Below are positions 10,297 through 21,700 of a stretch of 64,000 nucleotides of DNA, piece after piece (position 1 is the first letter of the stretch; every line of letters begins with the position of its first letter). The stretch is from Porphyra umbilicalis (Eukaryota; Rhodophyta; Bangiophyceae; Bangiales; Bangiaceae): positions 62,001 through 126,000 of the forward strand of contig KV918778.1 of assembly GCA_002049455.2 (NCBI GenBank). Reading direction: 5' to 3'. The notes beneath the pieces were generated by a model, which worked only from the letters and a program-made list of their open reading frames with translations, had not been told where the DNA came from and made no database searches. The translations under genes were made by a program, and so were the position numbers.

Positions 10297-10650
10297 TCAT
10301 CTCGGCGGCCTCGGCGCCGAATTCACGCGCTCCCCCGGGCGCCACTCGCCCGACCCGCCCCGACAGCGGTCGCGCACCGTCTGCTGCCGCCCCTCGGCGC
10401 GTGTCAGTCGCCACGCCTGCGCACCGGGCGCCTCCACAACCGCCACAGGCCTCGACCGACAAGCCACTGTCCCGATCGCCGCCAGCAGTCCCAACCCAAA
10501 GTCCCAAATCTCATCACAAGTACAGGGCGGTTCGGTGAGCGCAATTACCCACATTCCAACAGACAAGCCGGCTGACGTGGGGGCGTAGGAATACCAAGGT
10601 TCCGCCGGCAAGGCGTCGTCATCTGGGTATAAGGGCTCCATTGGCCTCAT
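10297..10650 (-). CDS. Small orphan protein of a local paralogue family
   Basis: From ATG 10650 the frame encodes about 117 residues: MRPMEPLYPDDDALPAEPWY, YSYAPTSAG, then a mid-region MWVIALTEPPCTCDEIWDFG and a basic Arg-rich tail. The stretch M-x-P-[LV]-Y-x-D-D-D-A-[LV]-P-x-x-P-x-Y-S-Y-A recurs in another copy at 19.43 kb on the plus strand, showing selection or shared ancestry at protein level. No family is recognised and no signal peptide is visible. An upstream in-frame extension to 10722 exists, but the paralogue begins at the MxPxY methionine, favouring 10650 or 10641. Confidence 0.5.
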   Translation of the reverse strand: MRPMEPLYPDDDALPAEPWYSYAPTSAGLSVGMWVIALTEPPCTCDEIWDFGLGLLAAIGTVACRSRPVAVVEAPGAQAWRLTRAEGRQQTVRDRCRGGSGEWRPGERVNSAPRPPR

Positions 10651-11384
10651 CTCGGTGTCCTCAGCGCCTGCCGGCACGCCGCGTCCACTGCCGATTGACG
10701 TCCGTGCCACTGCTACGGCCAATCACGTGCCTGGATCACCCCCTTCTCAGACGCCTTAGACGGGCACTCATCGATATAGAAAATTGGCCGGGTTTCGCCA
10801 CAATTATTATCGCTCCTCACGATTATCCTCATCACATGTAACAGAGTATTGTGACTGCGCTCCTTACATTTAATGGGTGGTTCGCGGACCACCTGTTGCC
10901 GAGGGTGGCTTTCCTTGGGTCACATGGGTGGCCCCAAATGCTCGTTCCTCAGATGCACGCGGGCCCGGCTGCGCGCTCCCGGCCGTCTGGGTGCCCTCCC
11001 TGCAACGTTGTGTGCGCTCCCACTTCCTGGCGACCGTGCAGCTCCCCGACCGCCCTCGTCGCGTCTCGCTCCGGCGGCCCGCCGCCAAATGCGCGCCCGC
11101 GTCACCCGGCCCCCGCCTCTCCCGTACGTCGAGGGGTGAAACATCACCATCCCGCCACACTGCTCCCTCCCCCTGGCTTATTCGGGCCCCTCTTTTTGCG
11201 CGTTTATCCCTGCATGCGCGTCAACCGCACCAACAAGCCCACCACCGCCCGGCTCTTCCGCGTCTCCTATCTCCACCCTCCTCGTGCTCTATCGACCAGC
11301 CCCCGCACGGCCGCCCGCTGGCCTGTCGCCGTCCACGTCGCTACCGCGCTGTGGCTGGTGCTCCCGACCATCCTTGTTGTCGAA

Positions 11385-14300
11385 ATGGTCTCCAAGGCGG
11401 TGCGTGAGACGCACGCTGAGCTGACAAAAAACATTAACCGCTTGGTCGGCAGCCGTATGACGCCGGCGTCGGTGGCCAAAATCGAGGTCTTGCTCGACTT
11501 GGTCGAGCATTTTGCCATCGACAACCCGACGATCAACTTCCATCTCCACATGTCTGGCTACGACCTCAGCGGCAAGGTGTTTTGGGTGCCCATCTTTGAG
11601 GACCAGGTCGTCCTGGACAGCCCGGCCAAGCGAGTGCTCAACATGATCTATTGCTACATTGAAAGCGCCGACAGCATGCTTGCCGAGTCCACAACTTTGC
11701 TGGAGAAAACAAAACTGGCGTGCCGTGGAAAAGAGTCGGTCCCTCAACACGTCGGGCTCGCGGGGGCTGCCTCCTACGGCTTCCCATCTGACGGATTCCA
11801 GCAAACCGCTCACGACGGGGGCTCCCTCCACTGTGGGAGCAGCACGCTTTGCACCCCCCTCGTCGACGTTGTCGGGTGACCCAGGTGGTGCGGGCGGCGG
11901 CGAATTGGGCGTCGACGATGGGGGAACCGACGGCGACAAGGGTTCCGACGACTCGGCTACTGACTCGGACGGTGAAGTCGTTTTGAGGGCGGCTCCAACG
12001 GGCGGCCCTAACCGCCTGTCGGCTGAAACCTGCCCAGAGACGGTAACCGCGCCGTTGCCGGTTATCCCGAGCCAGGCCACCAAGAACGTGGTGATGGAGC
12101 TCTTGACGGGGTCATCCAAGCCACTGACGCTGATGAGGGACTTGGCACCTAAGGTGACCAAGAGCGTGTGCCGCGGGGCTTCCGTCGCCAGGATCCGGGT
12201 CAGCCGCCACTGGTGGCCGAAGACGGACAAAGGCAAGCTGTGGCAGCAAGCCGTCGAAGTGGACAACAAGCTACGGGGGGCGGCTGACAAGGCTACGGGC
12301 CCGACCGACGGCCAGAAGATGGTGTACCTGCAGAGAATGCAGGCCACGCGCTCGGCGCCCGCGCTCGAGAGGGTGGCCGACATGCTGCTGATGGTCGAGA
12401 GGGAGCCCGCGGCAAAGGCGACGCTCATAAAGTTCAACCTACGGCTGCAGAGGACGCAGCTACGCCGAGACGTGTCGATTACGCCCATGAGAGACATCTA
12501 CCTCGCCGGTGATACACGTACAGGCCAAGGCCAGCCGTCGCAGCCCACCGGCCAAGTCCAGCCGGCGGCGCCCGCACATGCGGCCTTTTCGCTTCGCCAA
12601 GCCGCCCGTCCATCGCTGGCCGCGGCTGCGGCGGCGGGCGTGACAACACAAGAAGGTGCCACTGGCGTTGGGCACGGACGGCCCACCGCCAGCCCCCCGA
12701 GAGAACGACTCACCACGGGTCCGGCTTTCGACCAGACGCGTGTGCGTGAGGCCCTGGCGGCGGCCAAGGCCGCGATTCAGGAAGGTGCCGAGGCACAGGC
12801 TGCTGCGGCAAAGCCGTGTGCTGCAACTGCGACGGCGGCCGGGACGGCGGCGGCAACCACGGCGGCGGAAAAGAGAGAGGCAGCAAAGACGGCGGCGGCA
12901 AAGACTGCGGCAGAAAAGACGGCGGCGGCTGGGACGGCAGGAAGGACGGCGGCCACAAAAACGGGGGCAGCAAAGACGGCGGCAGCAGTGACGGCGGCGG
13001 CAGTGACGGCGGTAGCGAGGACGGTGGCTGCAAAGACGGCGGCAGCACGAACGACGGCGGCAGAGACGGCGGCAGCACAGACGGCGGCGGCAGGGACGGC
13101 GGCAGCAAGGACGGCGGCAGCAAGTACGGCGGCGGCAAGCACGGCGGCAGCAAAGACGGCGGCGGAAGAGACAGCGGCAGCAGAGACGGCGGCGGCAAGG
13201 ACGGCGACGGCAATGACAGCGGTGGCAAAGACGGCAGCCGCAGGGACGGCAGCAGCAAAGACGGCGGCGGCAAAGACTGGGGCAGCCAAGACGGCGGCGC
13301 CAGCGACGGAGTCACGAAAGGCGGTGGCAGTGAGGACAGCAGCTTCAGGAGCAGCGGCGGAAACTGCGGGGGCGGCAAAGGCGGCAGCGGCCGAGGCGGT
13401 GGCATCAGCAGCTGTGGTGGCGGGGGAGGCGGTGACACGGCTCGCGGGGGCAAAGACTCTGGTTGCAGGGACGGCGGCAGGAACGGCGGAGTCGGCGGGG
13501 TCGGCAGCGTTAATGGCGGCGACGGCTGGGTTGGCTGCGCCTTGGTCGTCGGCGGCACGGGCGGCGGCAGCGAGGACGGCGAAGGCAGGGACGGCGGCAG
13601 CAGGCGCGACGGCGGCAGGGGCGTCGCCGGCAGAAATAGTGGCGGCAGGGACGTACAGAAAGTGGCCGGCAACGCCGCGCGGGGTCGCGGCGGCGACCAC
13701 TGCTGTTGCCCCTGCTGCAGCGGCGGCGCCCACAAAACAACGGCCGGCGGCGGCACGGCCCTCTACTTATCGGCTGCCATTGCCAATACCACCGGCGTCA
13801 ACCCCTCGTCCTCAGCCACTGCCGCTGCTCACACCGGTGGCGCCGAATTCGACGTGGTCGGCGTTGCCCCGAACGTCGAAGGAGATCGAGACGGCAAATT
13901 TGCCGTGGCTTCAGGCACTTCGGCCGATGTCACCTCGTCGCGCCAGGTCGGCGGTTGCTGCGAGTATGGTGCCGTCTTTGACGTCAAGTGGGGGCAGAAA
14001 CGCGCAGTCGAGCTCGTCGACAGCGACGCCGTCGGCGACGACGGCAACGTCGTCTCATCGACGACCGCCGGCTCCATCCACGGCGTCGCCGGCTGTGCTC
14101 GCCATCATTGGTGTCCAAGCGCGGCCGCCCGCAGCAACTCTGTCGCCAACCCCTTCTCAGACAGGATCTGCCGGCTCTGCGGCTGCGCTCGCGTCTAGTG
14201 CGCCTTTGCCCGTACAGCTGCCAGCTCCGTCGACCGACACTTCTACCAAGTCCTTGACTCCCGGCTTCCCAGCCCTTGGTAATCATCTTGCCAATTCACC

Positions 14301-15682
14301 GCCTTCCGACGAGCTGCCGCCCGACGAGCTGCCGCCCGCCGAGCTGCCGCCCGATGAGCTGCCACCCAACGAACTGCCCTTCGACACGCTGCCGCCCATG
14401 AAGATGCCTTTCGAAGAGATGCCTTCCCCGACTGGCTGCTGCGCCCGCGTCCGGTGCGCCTTCGCGCCTCCTACCCCAAACGCCGCCGCCCGGCACTCCT
14501 GTTTCCGTCTCCCCGACTCCCGGCTCTACGGCCTCTGGCACTCCTCTCGCCGAGTTTCCACTTCTCAAAGAGCTGCCGCGGGACGAGCTGTTGTCAGACA
14601 AGCTGAAGCCATAGGCCGTCAAGGAGGGCAGCGCTACGCCACAGGCGGATGCACACGCACCGCCGCGTCAGCGATCCACGGGGGCGGCACCAACACTGCG
14701 GCCAAGGGCGGCCGCAAGGACGCTGGCAGGAGGTGTCACCCGGTCCGTGAGGTCGATGGCAGCGCGGCAACTGGCAGCCGCCGCTGCGGCTGGGGCCTCC
14801 AAGCCGCCGCCAGCCCCAAAACCCCCGGGGGCGGTGAAGGAGCCGCGACTGACCCAATCGACGTTGGCGCTCAAGCCCAAGCCGACGCCGGCCAAGTCAC
14901 TGGTGGCTCTCAACCTATGGGCGGCATCCAAGCCGCCGCTGCCGCCCAAGCCACCGCTGCCGCCGAAGCTGCCGAAGCCGCCGCTGCCGCCAAAGCCGTC
15001 GCTGGCCAAGAAGCCCAGGAGCGCGCCCCCGCCAAGACCATCATCTGTGTCAAGATCAACGGCAAGGGCACGGAGTACGGCACCCCCGACTCCCGCGCCA
15101 TCCACAAGGGGTTCTCCCGCCAAGGCGACGTGGTCAAAAGCTGCGTCAGCCGCGACAAGGCTCGCAGCGGCGACGAAGTCGACCCGTGCTGCAGCTAAGT
15201 CAGCGCCGCAAAAAGGGACACCCGCGACGGCAACGCGTGTGACCGCCAAGGCGGCGGCGGCGGCTTCACAAGAGCAAGGCCCCACGACGACACCGACGCC
15301 CGCGGAGCGCGGAAGCCTCGCGCCGACCTCCACGTTGGGCTCCTTGCCGAAGCCCTTAATCGTCCTTATTGCGGCGGCAGTGGCCGCTTTGAATACGGCA
15401 TTGAGCCCGTCGCCACCGGCAGCGACGGGCAACGCGTCCGCGGGAGAAGATGGTGGCGCCTCTGCAAGCGCGGCAACTGGAGGGGGTAGCGACCAGCCGT
15501 CCCAGCGTCGCGGTTCTAAGCGACCACGAGCCAGCCCTGGCAGCACTGCCCCCGTTTGGGACGAGCTGACTGCCAAGTCGGTGCGCAGAGCGCCACTCGC
15601 GAAGCCCGCGTTCAAAGAGACAGCGATGAAACCGGTGCGTCGGTCGCCGCGCAAGCCGGGGCGCGGCGGTAAAGGTCGTTGA
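11385..15682 (+). CDS. Long repeat-rich protein gene spread over three reading frames
   Basis: The gene appears to start at ATG 11385 with a well-composed domain (MVSKAVRETHAELTKNINRL, then TINFHLHMSGYDLSGKVFWV). Around 11.70-11.88 kb coding passes to the next frame, which carries another credible domain (RVSRHWWPKTDKGKLWQQAV; ALERVADMLLMVEREPAAKA), then the KTAAA repeat tract (12.83-13.42 kb) and ELPPD repeats (14.31-14.41 kb). From about 14.45 kb a third frame looks coding: EFPLLKELPRDELLSDKLKP, an in-frame TAG at 14612-14614, then Lys/Pro/Ala-rich sequence ending KPVRRSPRKPGRGGKGR at a TGA. The basic tail suggests a nucleic-acid-binding nuclear protein; the repeats are H1-like in composition. 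The frame changes could be small introns, assembly indels or decay. No family is recognised. Confidence 0.5.
12833..13420 (+). repeat. Degenerate short-period tandem repeat (KTAAA in the coding frame)
   Basis: The DNA is built from variants of AAGACGGCGGCA and related 9- and 15-base words. In the frame continuous with the upstream domain it encodes alternating Lys-Thr-Ala-Ala-Ala. The same DNA is open in another plus frame (Gly/Asp/Lys-rich) and on the minus strand (Pro/Ser/Leu-rich), which explains several very long chance frames. Slippage is the likely origin. Confidence 0.8.
14309..14410 (+). repeat. 15-bp repeats encoding ELPPD
   Basis: About seven units of GACGAGCTGCCGCCC and variants encode ELPPD, ELPPA, ELPPN and ELPFD. 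The later units drift (LPPMKMPFEEMPS). The tract is in the same frame as the KTAAA repeats. Confidence 0.75.
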
Positions 15683-16348
15683 AGGTGCGGACCTTGTATT
15701 TCCCTTTGTCTTTGTGTTCGAGTTCACCTTGTTCCTCTTTACCTGATCTCCTGGGTTGTCTTGTATATTGAGTGTTTGGGCAATGGCAGGCTCTTCATCA
15801 TGCAATGGACAACACAACGGCAGAATAGCAGTCCTATCCGTGCTAAGGTGCCAAACAAACAGATACCACATGCGGTTGGGCGGACGCGCTGTGCGCGACG
15901 AAGACGAGTACAACGAAGAAAGCGGTTCGTATTTGCGAATGGATTCGATTTCCATTGTAGTCGAAGTCCAACAGTCTACGTATGCATTGAATAAATGGAA
16001 GGAATGAACTGACGTAACTTTCGTTGATCCTAGAGTGCAATGCCAGAAGCGGTTGACCGCCTTTTTCGGAGCCGGTCCCACAGCCTGGTTTGGGGGGGTC
16101 GGTGAGCAGGTGGCGCTCGCGGTGGTCGCAGGCATCCCTCTGCACAGGGCCGTTATCACGGCAGTTCATCAGGCCACCGTCTGTCTTCTTTCCTCCGCGG
16201 CATCATATCCTTCTCCCGCACCATCTGCCCCCCCCTTGCACGTGGTTCTCTTTTCTCTCTCCCCCCTCGTCGCGTTGTTCTCTACTTGGCCTGGCAGCTG
16301 ATTTCCCTGCCTTCCGCGCCCTCCCCTCTGTCCTTCTCACCCCTCACC
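15683..16348. other. Intergenic between two plus-strand genes
   Basis: A T-rich stretch follows the stop at 15682 (15697-15745). A pyrimidine-rich run (16190-16290) precedes the next ATG at 16349 and may be part of its promoter or leader. No gene is seen. Confidence 0.4.
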
Positions 16349-18046
16349 ATGGACCCCTCCTTCATTCCGGTCTGCCCCGACACTGACCGCACGGCGCTGT
16401 TGAAGCACCCGAAGTTTTTGGCGGCGCCCAGGCGCGATTTGGCGCGCCCACCCGTCACCACCTACATCTCGGAGGCGGTCTTGCGCATTGTGACAGGGCA
16501 TGTGGTCAAGCTCGTGCCGCGACCCAACCAAGCCAACATTTTCGAGGCGCAGCGCTTTATGCGGACCGTGAAGGAGGGGTGCTTTTCGCAACCTACGTTT
16601 TGCATAATGATCTGTGGACTGCTCTTTGTGCCGGAGGGCCAGTCCGACACCGAGTGTCGCAGGTACAACCGCAAGATTGCGGCCGGGCTTGCTGTTGGTA
16701 TGTGGGACTTGCTTTATTGCACTGACCCTGGCTACACATGCAAGGAACATCATGGTGCGGCAGCGGCGGACGATGACGTGCGTACGCAGTCGCACGCCTT
16801 GTTCGAGAACCTCGGGTTGGTTTCTATTGTTCTTAAATTATCTCCTACCTCTTTGTCATGGGCTATGAGAGTCAGACGGTACCCTTTCTATCATGGATGG
16901 GCTTATTGGCACCCCCCCCCACCATTCTCCCAGTGCCGGCGACGCGTGCTTGTGACTACGAGACGCACGTTGCTACCATCAGCCTCTCCCATGTTGAGGT
17001 TTACCACATGGCCAGCCGCAGTCGGCTTGGAGACAACCCGCACCCTCAGCTGCGGCGGCCGTCGTGTTCACCACGCCCTTCGGCCACCGGCGCCGCGTGA
17101 ATCGCCCGCGCCTCAACCGGCGCTTCCGCATGCGGGAGGGCGACGCAAAAACGACCGGAGGCTAGCTGTCGTCAGCCTTGCCCATGTAGAAGATCGCCAC
17201 CACGTCAGCGGCAACTGCTTGACCCTGATCGAGGCGGCGGTGGTCAGCGCCAGCTCAAATTCCACCACGCCTGGGGCGCCGGTGAGCTCCGCGTTGGCGC
17301 TCAAAGAAGAAGGGACCAGCATGCTGCTGCTGAAGGTGTCCACCTTGTTATCTACTGCCGCCTTGTCGGCGGTCGTCGGCTTGGCGACGACTGGGGCGGC
17401 GGCGGTCGTAACAACGCCCGAGGCCCATAGCGCCACCACCTCCGCCACATCGGCCGCCTGCGCGTCAGAAAGCTCGGAAGACGCGATCAGCAGCTCGTCT
17501 TCTGCCTCTTTCCCCGTCCTTCAGACCACGAGCACGTCATTGGACATCGGCATGGCCACGACGGTGCGGGCGGTGGTTGTTTCGATGACCATCTCATTTG
17601 TGGCGGCCGCCCCGTCGGCCGCACTTGTCTTGATGCCAATGGCGGCGGCGGCAGTCACTTTCACGTCCGTCATCACCATCGTTGCCGTGTCGAAGGGCCC
17701 AGTCTCGCTGGTCGCGGCAGCCAAAACCGGCCGGTTGGCGTCGTCCGCGTTTCCCACCATGAAGGCCACCGTCTGGATGGCCACGGTAGGCTTGTCGGCG
17801 ACGGTGGCGGCAGCTATCCTCTTCAGGGCCGTCTCCACCGCCTTCGCCGCGTCGACCGGCAACGCGTTAACGAGTGAGGTAGACGGGAAACACACTTTGC
17901 CGTCAGCCGCGTCCTTGTTACTTACGAAGACTGCCTCGTCGGCAGCGCCTGGTCAGCCGACAAGGATCTCGACGATGGCGGCGGTCACCTCAATGTCCAC
18001 CACGCCTGTCAGCTCACCTACCGCACTGCAACGCGGGGCGCCCTAG
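16349..18046 (+). CDS. Orphan gene, probable intron, degenerate repeat tail
   Basis: ATG 16349 opens a balanced sequence (MDPSFIPVCPDTDRTALLKH; EAVLRIVTGHVVKLVPRPNQ; CIMICGLLFVPEGQSDTECR) of about 157 codons. Then comes T-rich, non-coding-looking DNA with a candidate intron: donor at 16816 or 16820, acceptor CTCCCAG ending 16933. Downstream, frames carry a duplicated motif (ISLSHVEVYHMASRS at about 16980; VSLAHVEDRHHVSGN at about 17173) and an Ala/Thr/Val-rich tail to 18046. The tail resembles the degenerate ~50-aa repeat DNA at 21.9-22.6 and 23.6-24.9 kb. The exact splice pattern is unresolved because neither donor gives the phase that keeps the best downstream frame. Function is unknown. 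Confidence 0.4.
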   Translation: MDPSFIPVCPDTDRTALLKHPKFLAAPRRDLARPPVTTYISEAVLRIVTGHVVKLVPRPNQANIFEAQRFMRTVKEGCFSQPTFCIMICGLLFVPEGQSDTECRRYNRKIAAGLAVGMWDLLYCTDPGYTCKEHHGAAAADDDVRTQSHALFENLGLVSIVLKLSPTSLSWAMRVRRYPFYHGWAYWHPPPPFSQCRRRVLVTTRRTLLPSASPMLRFTTWPAAVGLETTRTLSCGGRRVHHALRPPAPRESPAPQPALPHAGGRRKNDRRLAVVSLAHVEDRHHVSGNCLTLIEAAVVSASSNSTTPGAPVSSALALKEEGTSMLLLKVSTLLSTAALSAVVGLATTGAAAVVTTPEAHSATTSATSAACASESSEDAISSSSSASFPVLQTTSTSLDIGMATTVRAVVVSMTISFVAAAPSAALVLMPMAAAAVTFTSVITIVAVSKGPVSLVAAAKTGRLASSAFPTMKATVWMATVGLSATVAAAILFRAVSTAFAASTGNALTSEVDGKHTLPSAASLLLTKTASSAAPGQPTRISTMAAVTSMSTTPVSSPTALQRGAP

Positions 18047-18605
18047 AGTCGGTCGCGGGTGAGGGAGTAGTAAGCAGGGGGACGACGGGGGTGCGAAGTG
18101 AGGAGGGATGGGAGTACGAAGAGAAGGAGGGCTTGGGGCAACAGGCGGGGGGGGCGAGCGTCGCAGGGTGGATTGGTGGAAATAGCAAGCAAACATATTG
18201 GGTTTATCAAGGTGTCGGGGTGGGGGTAGCAAGGTCGCGGGGTGGGGAAAGCATCACCCCCCCTGCATGGCTGGTGGCAAGTTCGAACGGCCCGAAAAAT
18301 CGGGTTCCTCCTCAGAGGGACGAGGGACGCGCGCCGCCGTCGTGACGTCGGTACGGCGCCGCGGGGCACAGGCCGCGCGGTCACAATCCGGTGTTGCGGC
18401 GGAGCGGGATGAGTGCCGCCGAGGATCCGAGGGTGGTGTAGAGATCCATCCGGGCATGGCCCAAAAAGATGCCTGGAGGGGCCCGTCGAAAGAAACTTGA
18501 GTGCCTGCAGGCCTCCGCTTGGAGCCCCCTGGTGAGGCATCACCCGAAAAGGGCGCACTTTTGGGACAGACCATGGAGAAATCAGCTCTATGAAAGGGGG
18601 GCTCC

Positions 18606-18669
18606 GCAGTGTAATCGCTGCAAGAGTGGCGGTCTGTGACGACCGCCACTCTTGCTGCGATTACACTGC
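18606..18669. repeat. 64-bp near-perfect hairpin (29-bp arms, one mismatch)
   Basis: Arms 18606-18634 and 18641-18669 pair at 28 of 29 positions around a 6-base TGTGAC loop. Each arm begins or ends with GCAGTGTAATCGC and contains GCAAGAGTGGCGGTC. A structure this regular is far from chance. It could be a fold-back element, the core of a MITE, or a small-RNA precursor. Confidence 0.8.
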
Positions 18670-19429
18670 CATTTGGATGCACTGTACGCGTGCCACGAAG
18701 AAGCGCGTGTGTGGCACGAGCGGCCGAGGAGTGCGAACATGCGTCGTGCCCCCTTGGCCATTGAAGTGTGATCACTGGTGTACAGACGTGCAGCAGACGG
18801 GCTGCGTGGGTGCGTCTGAACACCGTCAAGAACAGGAGCTGGAGCGGTAGAGCACCGTCAACGGATGCCCGGGTGACCTGGAATTGATGCTCATTGGATG
18901 CATCCGTCGACGGCCAGCCCATGAATTGGACCCAACTTCGACAATGGCGTGTAGGATGTAGATTCTGGCTCCTCTCGTTTCATCCAATGAAGCCTGCGCT
19001 CAAGACGGATCCCCGATCTGGTCCTCGGTGATATGCAATCTGCTAAACACAGATGCAGAGTTACTGACAATAATTGTTGAGTTGCGAGAACAGTTACTGC
19101 GGTCAATACAGAGCTCACTGGTGAACCTTGCAACCAGCTGATCCGGCCAGCTGATGGCGTGTCACGTGGCAGGCCAGGACGACGCTGCTATGGGTATCTT
19201 ACACCTGCCGTTTTCCTCTGCCTTCTTGCGGGAGCACGCCTGCACCCGTACCGGCTACTGTATTGCTGCAGTTGTCCCATGCGTGCTCAGTGTGGTGTGG
19301 TGCTCTCTGGGCTGTTCGCGTAAGCTGACTTTCCAATGGCGCTCTCTGGGAGGTTCGCGTCTCTTAGCGGGACGAACCAAGCCGAACCCTTGCCGCATAG
19401 CAGGAGGTTGGTACTCGCAGGCCCATCCA
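18670..19429. other. Non-coding stretch
   Basis: Only short frames with no coding character are present. A second small stem (GTGCCACGA / TGTGGCACG, about 18690-18720) follows the large hairpin. Confidence 0.35.
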
Positions 19430-19651
19430 ATGGTGCCCGTATACGCAGATGACGACGCCGTGCCGAAGAAACCTAGGTATTCCTACGCCCATAAAGGAAC
19501 CCACCAGATCCTCCGGCGCGGCAGCGTCATCGGCTCAGACGGGCCCATTTGGCCGCCGATCCAGGCCATATGCGACTGTCGGCAATGCATGTCCTCTGCG
19601 TCGTCACGGTTGGACGAATGTTTCGGCTACCTCGGCGGAATAAGAACTTGA
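19430..19651 (+). pseudogene. Second copy of the 10.3-kb small-protein family
   Basis: From the Met at about 19430 the frame reads MVPVYADDDAVPKKPRYSYA, matching the start of the 10.3-kb gene, then HKGTHQILRRGSVIGSDGPI, WPPIQAICDCRQCM and a stop at 19651. Its second part is repeated in inverted orientation at 29285-29405, so this copy bridges the other two. Upstream frame extends to 19154 but lacks the family character. It may be a small intact gene or a truncated paralogue. Confidence 0.45.
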
Positions 19652-20345
19652 GTTGGCCGCTGGCCCTTCGTCCATGAACAGTCCAGGCAATTGCGAGCAG
19701 CACCCGTTGAGAGCCTCTCCTGAAAAAACAGTGGTCACCACTGCACTGGAGCCGACCGGTCCTACTTGTGTCCGTGAGGGTGGTCCCCGTAGTGCTCAGG
19801 ATTTGGCGCGTATCGCTACAGGTTCGTGGGGTGGTAGCCGGTCCGCTGAGAGAATAAGCGGTCAGCATCGACACGGACGCGGTTGCAGGCGCGCTCCGTG
19901 TCGGGCGCTTTCTGTACCGGGCGTGCCTTTGCCCATGATGATGCTACCCATTCAATAGTTACACGCGGATGATGCGGTGGGGGGGGCCTGGTCATTGCAA
20001 CGGGTTTGTGACGATCGTGGCCTCGGGGATAGCGACGTCTGGCGGGAGAGACTTGTGTGACGCGGCGGTCGTCCATATGGTCTGCGGTCCCCCTTGAGGG
20101 AACGCGGGAGGAACGACAGCGGCAGCAGCAGTGGCCGCGCTTGTGGCGCTGTGCCTACTATTGACGCGCGCGCGAGGGTGGGCTCGGCGTCAACAACGCT
20201 CATGCCGAGCATCGAGCAGTTGGAACCGCATTCCAATGCTCCATCTGCTCCGAACTCGCACCGATGCCTCCCTCTAGTCCCTGTGCTGGTGTTATTGCGT
20301 TGTGGCCAATCGAATATTTTGAACACTCTGCTTAACACATTGTTT

Positions 20346-21700
20346 CTACAACTTGGTCTCAAGAGCATACGCTTCACCAAGCCCTATGTCTCCCTCACGA
20401 CAAGCACACCCATCACGCTCGCAGTGCTGCACAATGTTCCAATGGAAGAACGTTTCGACTGGGTGATGCTGGATCTCCTTCGAAGTCTTGGCCTCGCCCG
20501 GGAGGCGGCCTGCGGCGTTGAGCTTGCGTGCCTGCCACCTCTGCGACAGGCGGACGTTGTTGTGTGCCGCAATATAGCGGGAGCGAACAACAAAACGCCT
20601 CTGTGTCATGTAGGTGAGGGCGTTCTTGTCCTTCTTCTTGATGGAGTGCTGGAGCTCGGCACCCGACGTGTCGTGCCCGGGAGAGCACCGGGTACTGATC
20701 AGCGTTAAGGACCGGGGAGCAGTTGTGGCCGACACGGTGGAAGCGGTCTACAATTCAGGCTGTAAGTGACTGGTGGAGGAGCCACGGCACACGGCGAAGC
20801 GCGTTGCGCTGTGCTTGCCAAGCAGTGTCAAAATAAACCACCCGAGGGAGCTTTACAAATCGTTGGGCCAACGACGAAACGACGTGAGCCGGGCTCTCCG
20901 TCTCCCGCAGTAGCTCAAAGCCAACGATATAACCGCATCCGCACATGAAGGTCAACACGCCTGGTGCCCGCAGGACGTTGTCGGGGAAGTGGTGGCGGCA
21001 GTCGTGCTCGTCCCACGCCTTGCGTTCCTTCTTCTTACCAGCATTCTCCACGTCCTTTCCGCACTTCTTCTTGCCGCCCGTCTTGCCTTCTGCCTTGTCA
21101 GCAGCACGCTTTCCCGCGGCCTTCTTCCGCTTCCGCTCCGCGGTGGAGTCCTCGAGGAAGGCGCGCACAGCCTTGCGCCCAGGCCATACCTGGCCGGAGC
21201 GGAGCTCGTTGGCTTGCTTGATGACGCGGGCGATGGATGGCCCGACGGCGACGACGTGAGTCTCCGCGTCGCGCACGCCCTTTCTTGCCAGCCACGCCGC
21301 GTGCTTCTCGACGGACGCCTCCGACCACTTGGCCTTGAACGCCTTGGCATCCGCGCCCGCCTTGGCCTCCCAAATAATCAGGGCCTGTGCGTCCGTGTGG
21401 CAGGCGAAGAGCAAGGGCTCTCCAACGGCAGGGCTCAATGCCGGCGACGCGTCCATATGGTCGCTCAACAAGAGCAAGAACTGCCACAAGAAGACGACGC
21501 CCTATATGCAGTCCATGTTGTCAAGCCAAAAAGCGCTGGGCACGCCAGCGATGAGTGCCCTCGCCAAGACCTCTACGTCCACCATGTCGCAGCCATTGAA
21601 GACATTGAGCGCTGGCTCTGACAAGAACACCGCCACGAAAACGCGCACCTTGCGCGACCTGTCCAACTGCAGGTCGGCATGGCCGGTTGGGGGGAACACA
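20346..21700 (-). pseudogene. Catalytic-core remnant of a KDZ (Kyakuja-Dileera-Zisupton) transposase
   Basis: KDZ transposases are RNase H-fold DNA transposases. The minus strand shows their core in order: CRHHFPDNVLRAPGVLTFMC with CGCGYIVGFELL; RVVYFDTAWQAQRNALRRVP, where FDTAWQ sits at the YDNAC-type catalytic Asp; IVDRFHRVGHNCSPVLNADQ, the DRFH..H..CS block; and DTSGAELQHSIKKKDKNAL, the NTS.AE block with the catalytic Glu. A Lys-rich insert (KKAAGKRAADKAEGKTGGKK) precedes the core. The frame carries TAG at 21502-21504 and TGA at 20755-20757, the latter directly before IVDRFH, plus a frameshift near 20670. It is dead. No N-terminal SWIM region is attached; that type of module lies 3 kb away at 25.1-28.6 kb on the same strand. 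I recognised the family by pattern only. Confidence 0.7.

Noticed and set aside
12710-13756. Long Pro/Ser/Leu minus-strand and Gly/Asp plus-strand frames
   Set aside because: They are antisense and alternate-frame readings of the KTAAA tandem repeat, open only because of its period and composition.
20094-20708. 204-aa plus-strand frame
   Set aside because: It is antisense to the KDZ DRFH/NTS.AE region, whose motifs are clear on the minus strand.
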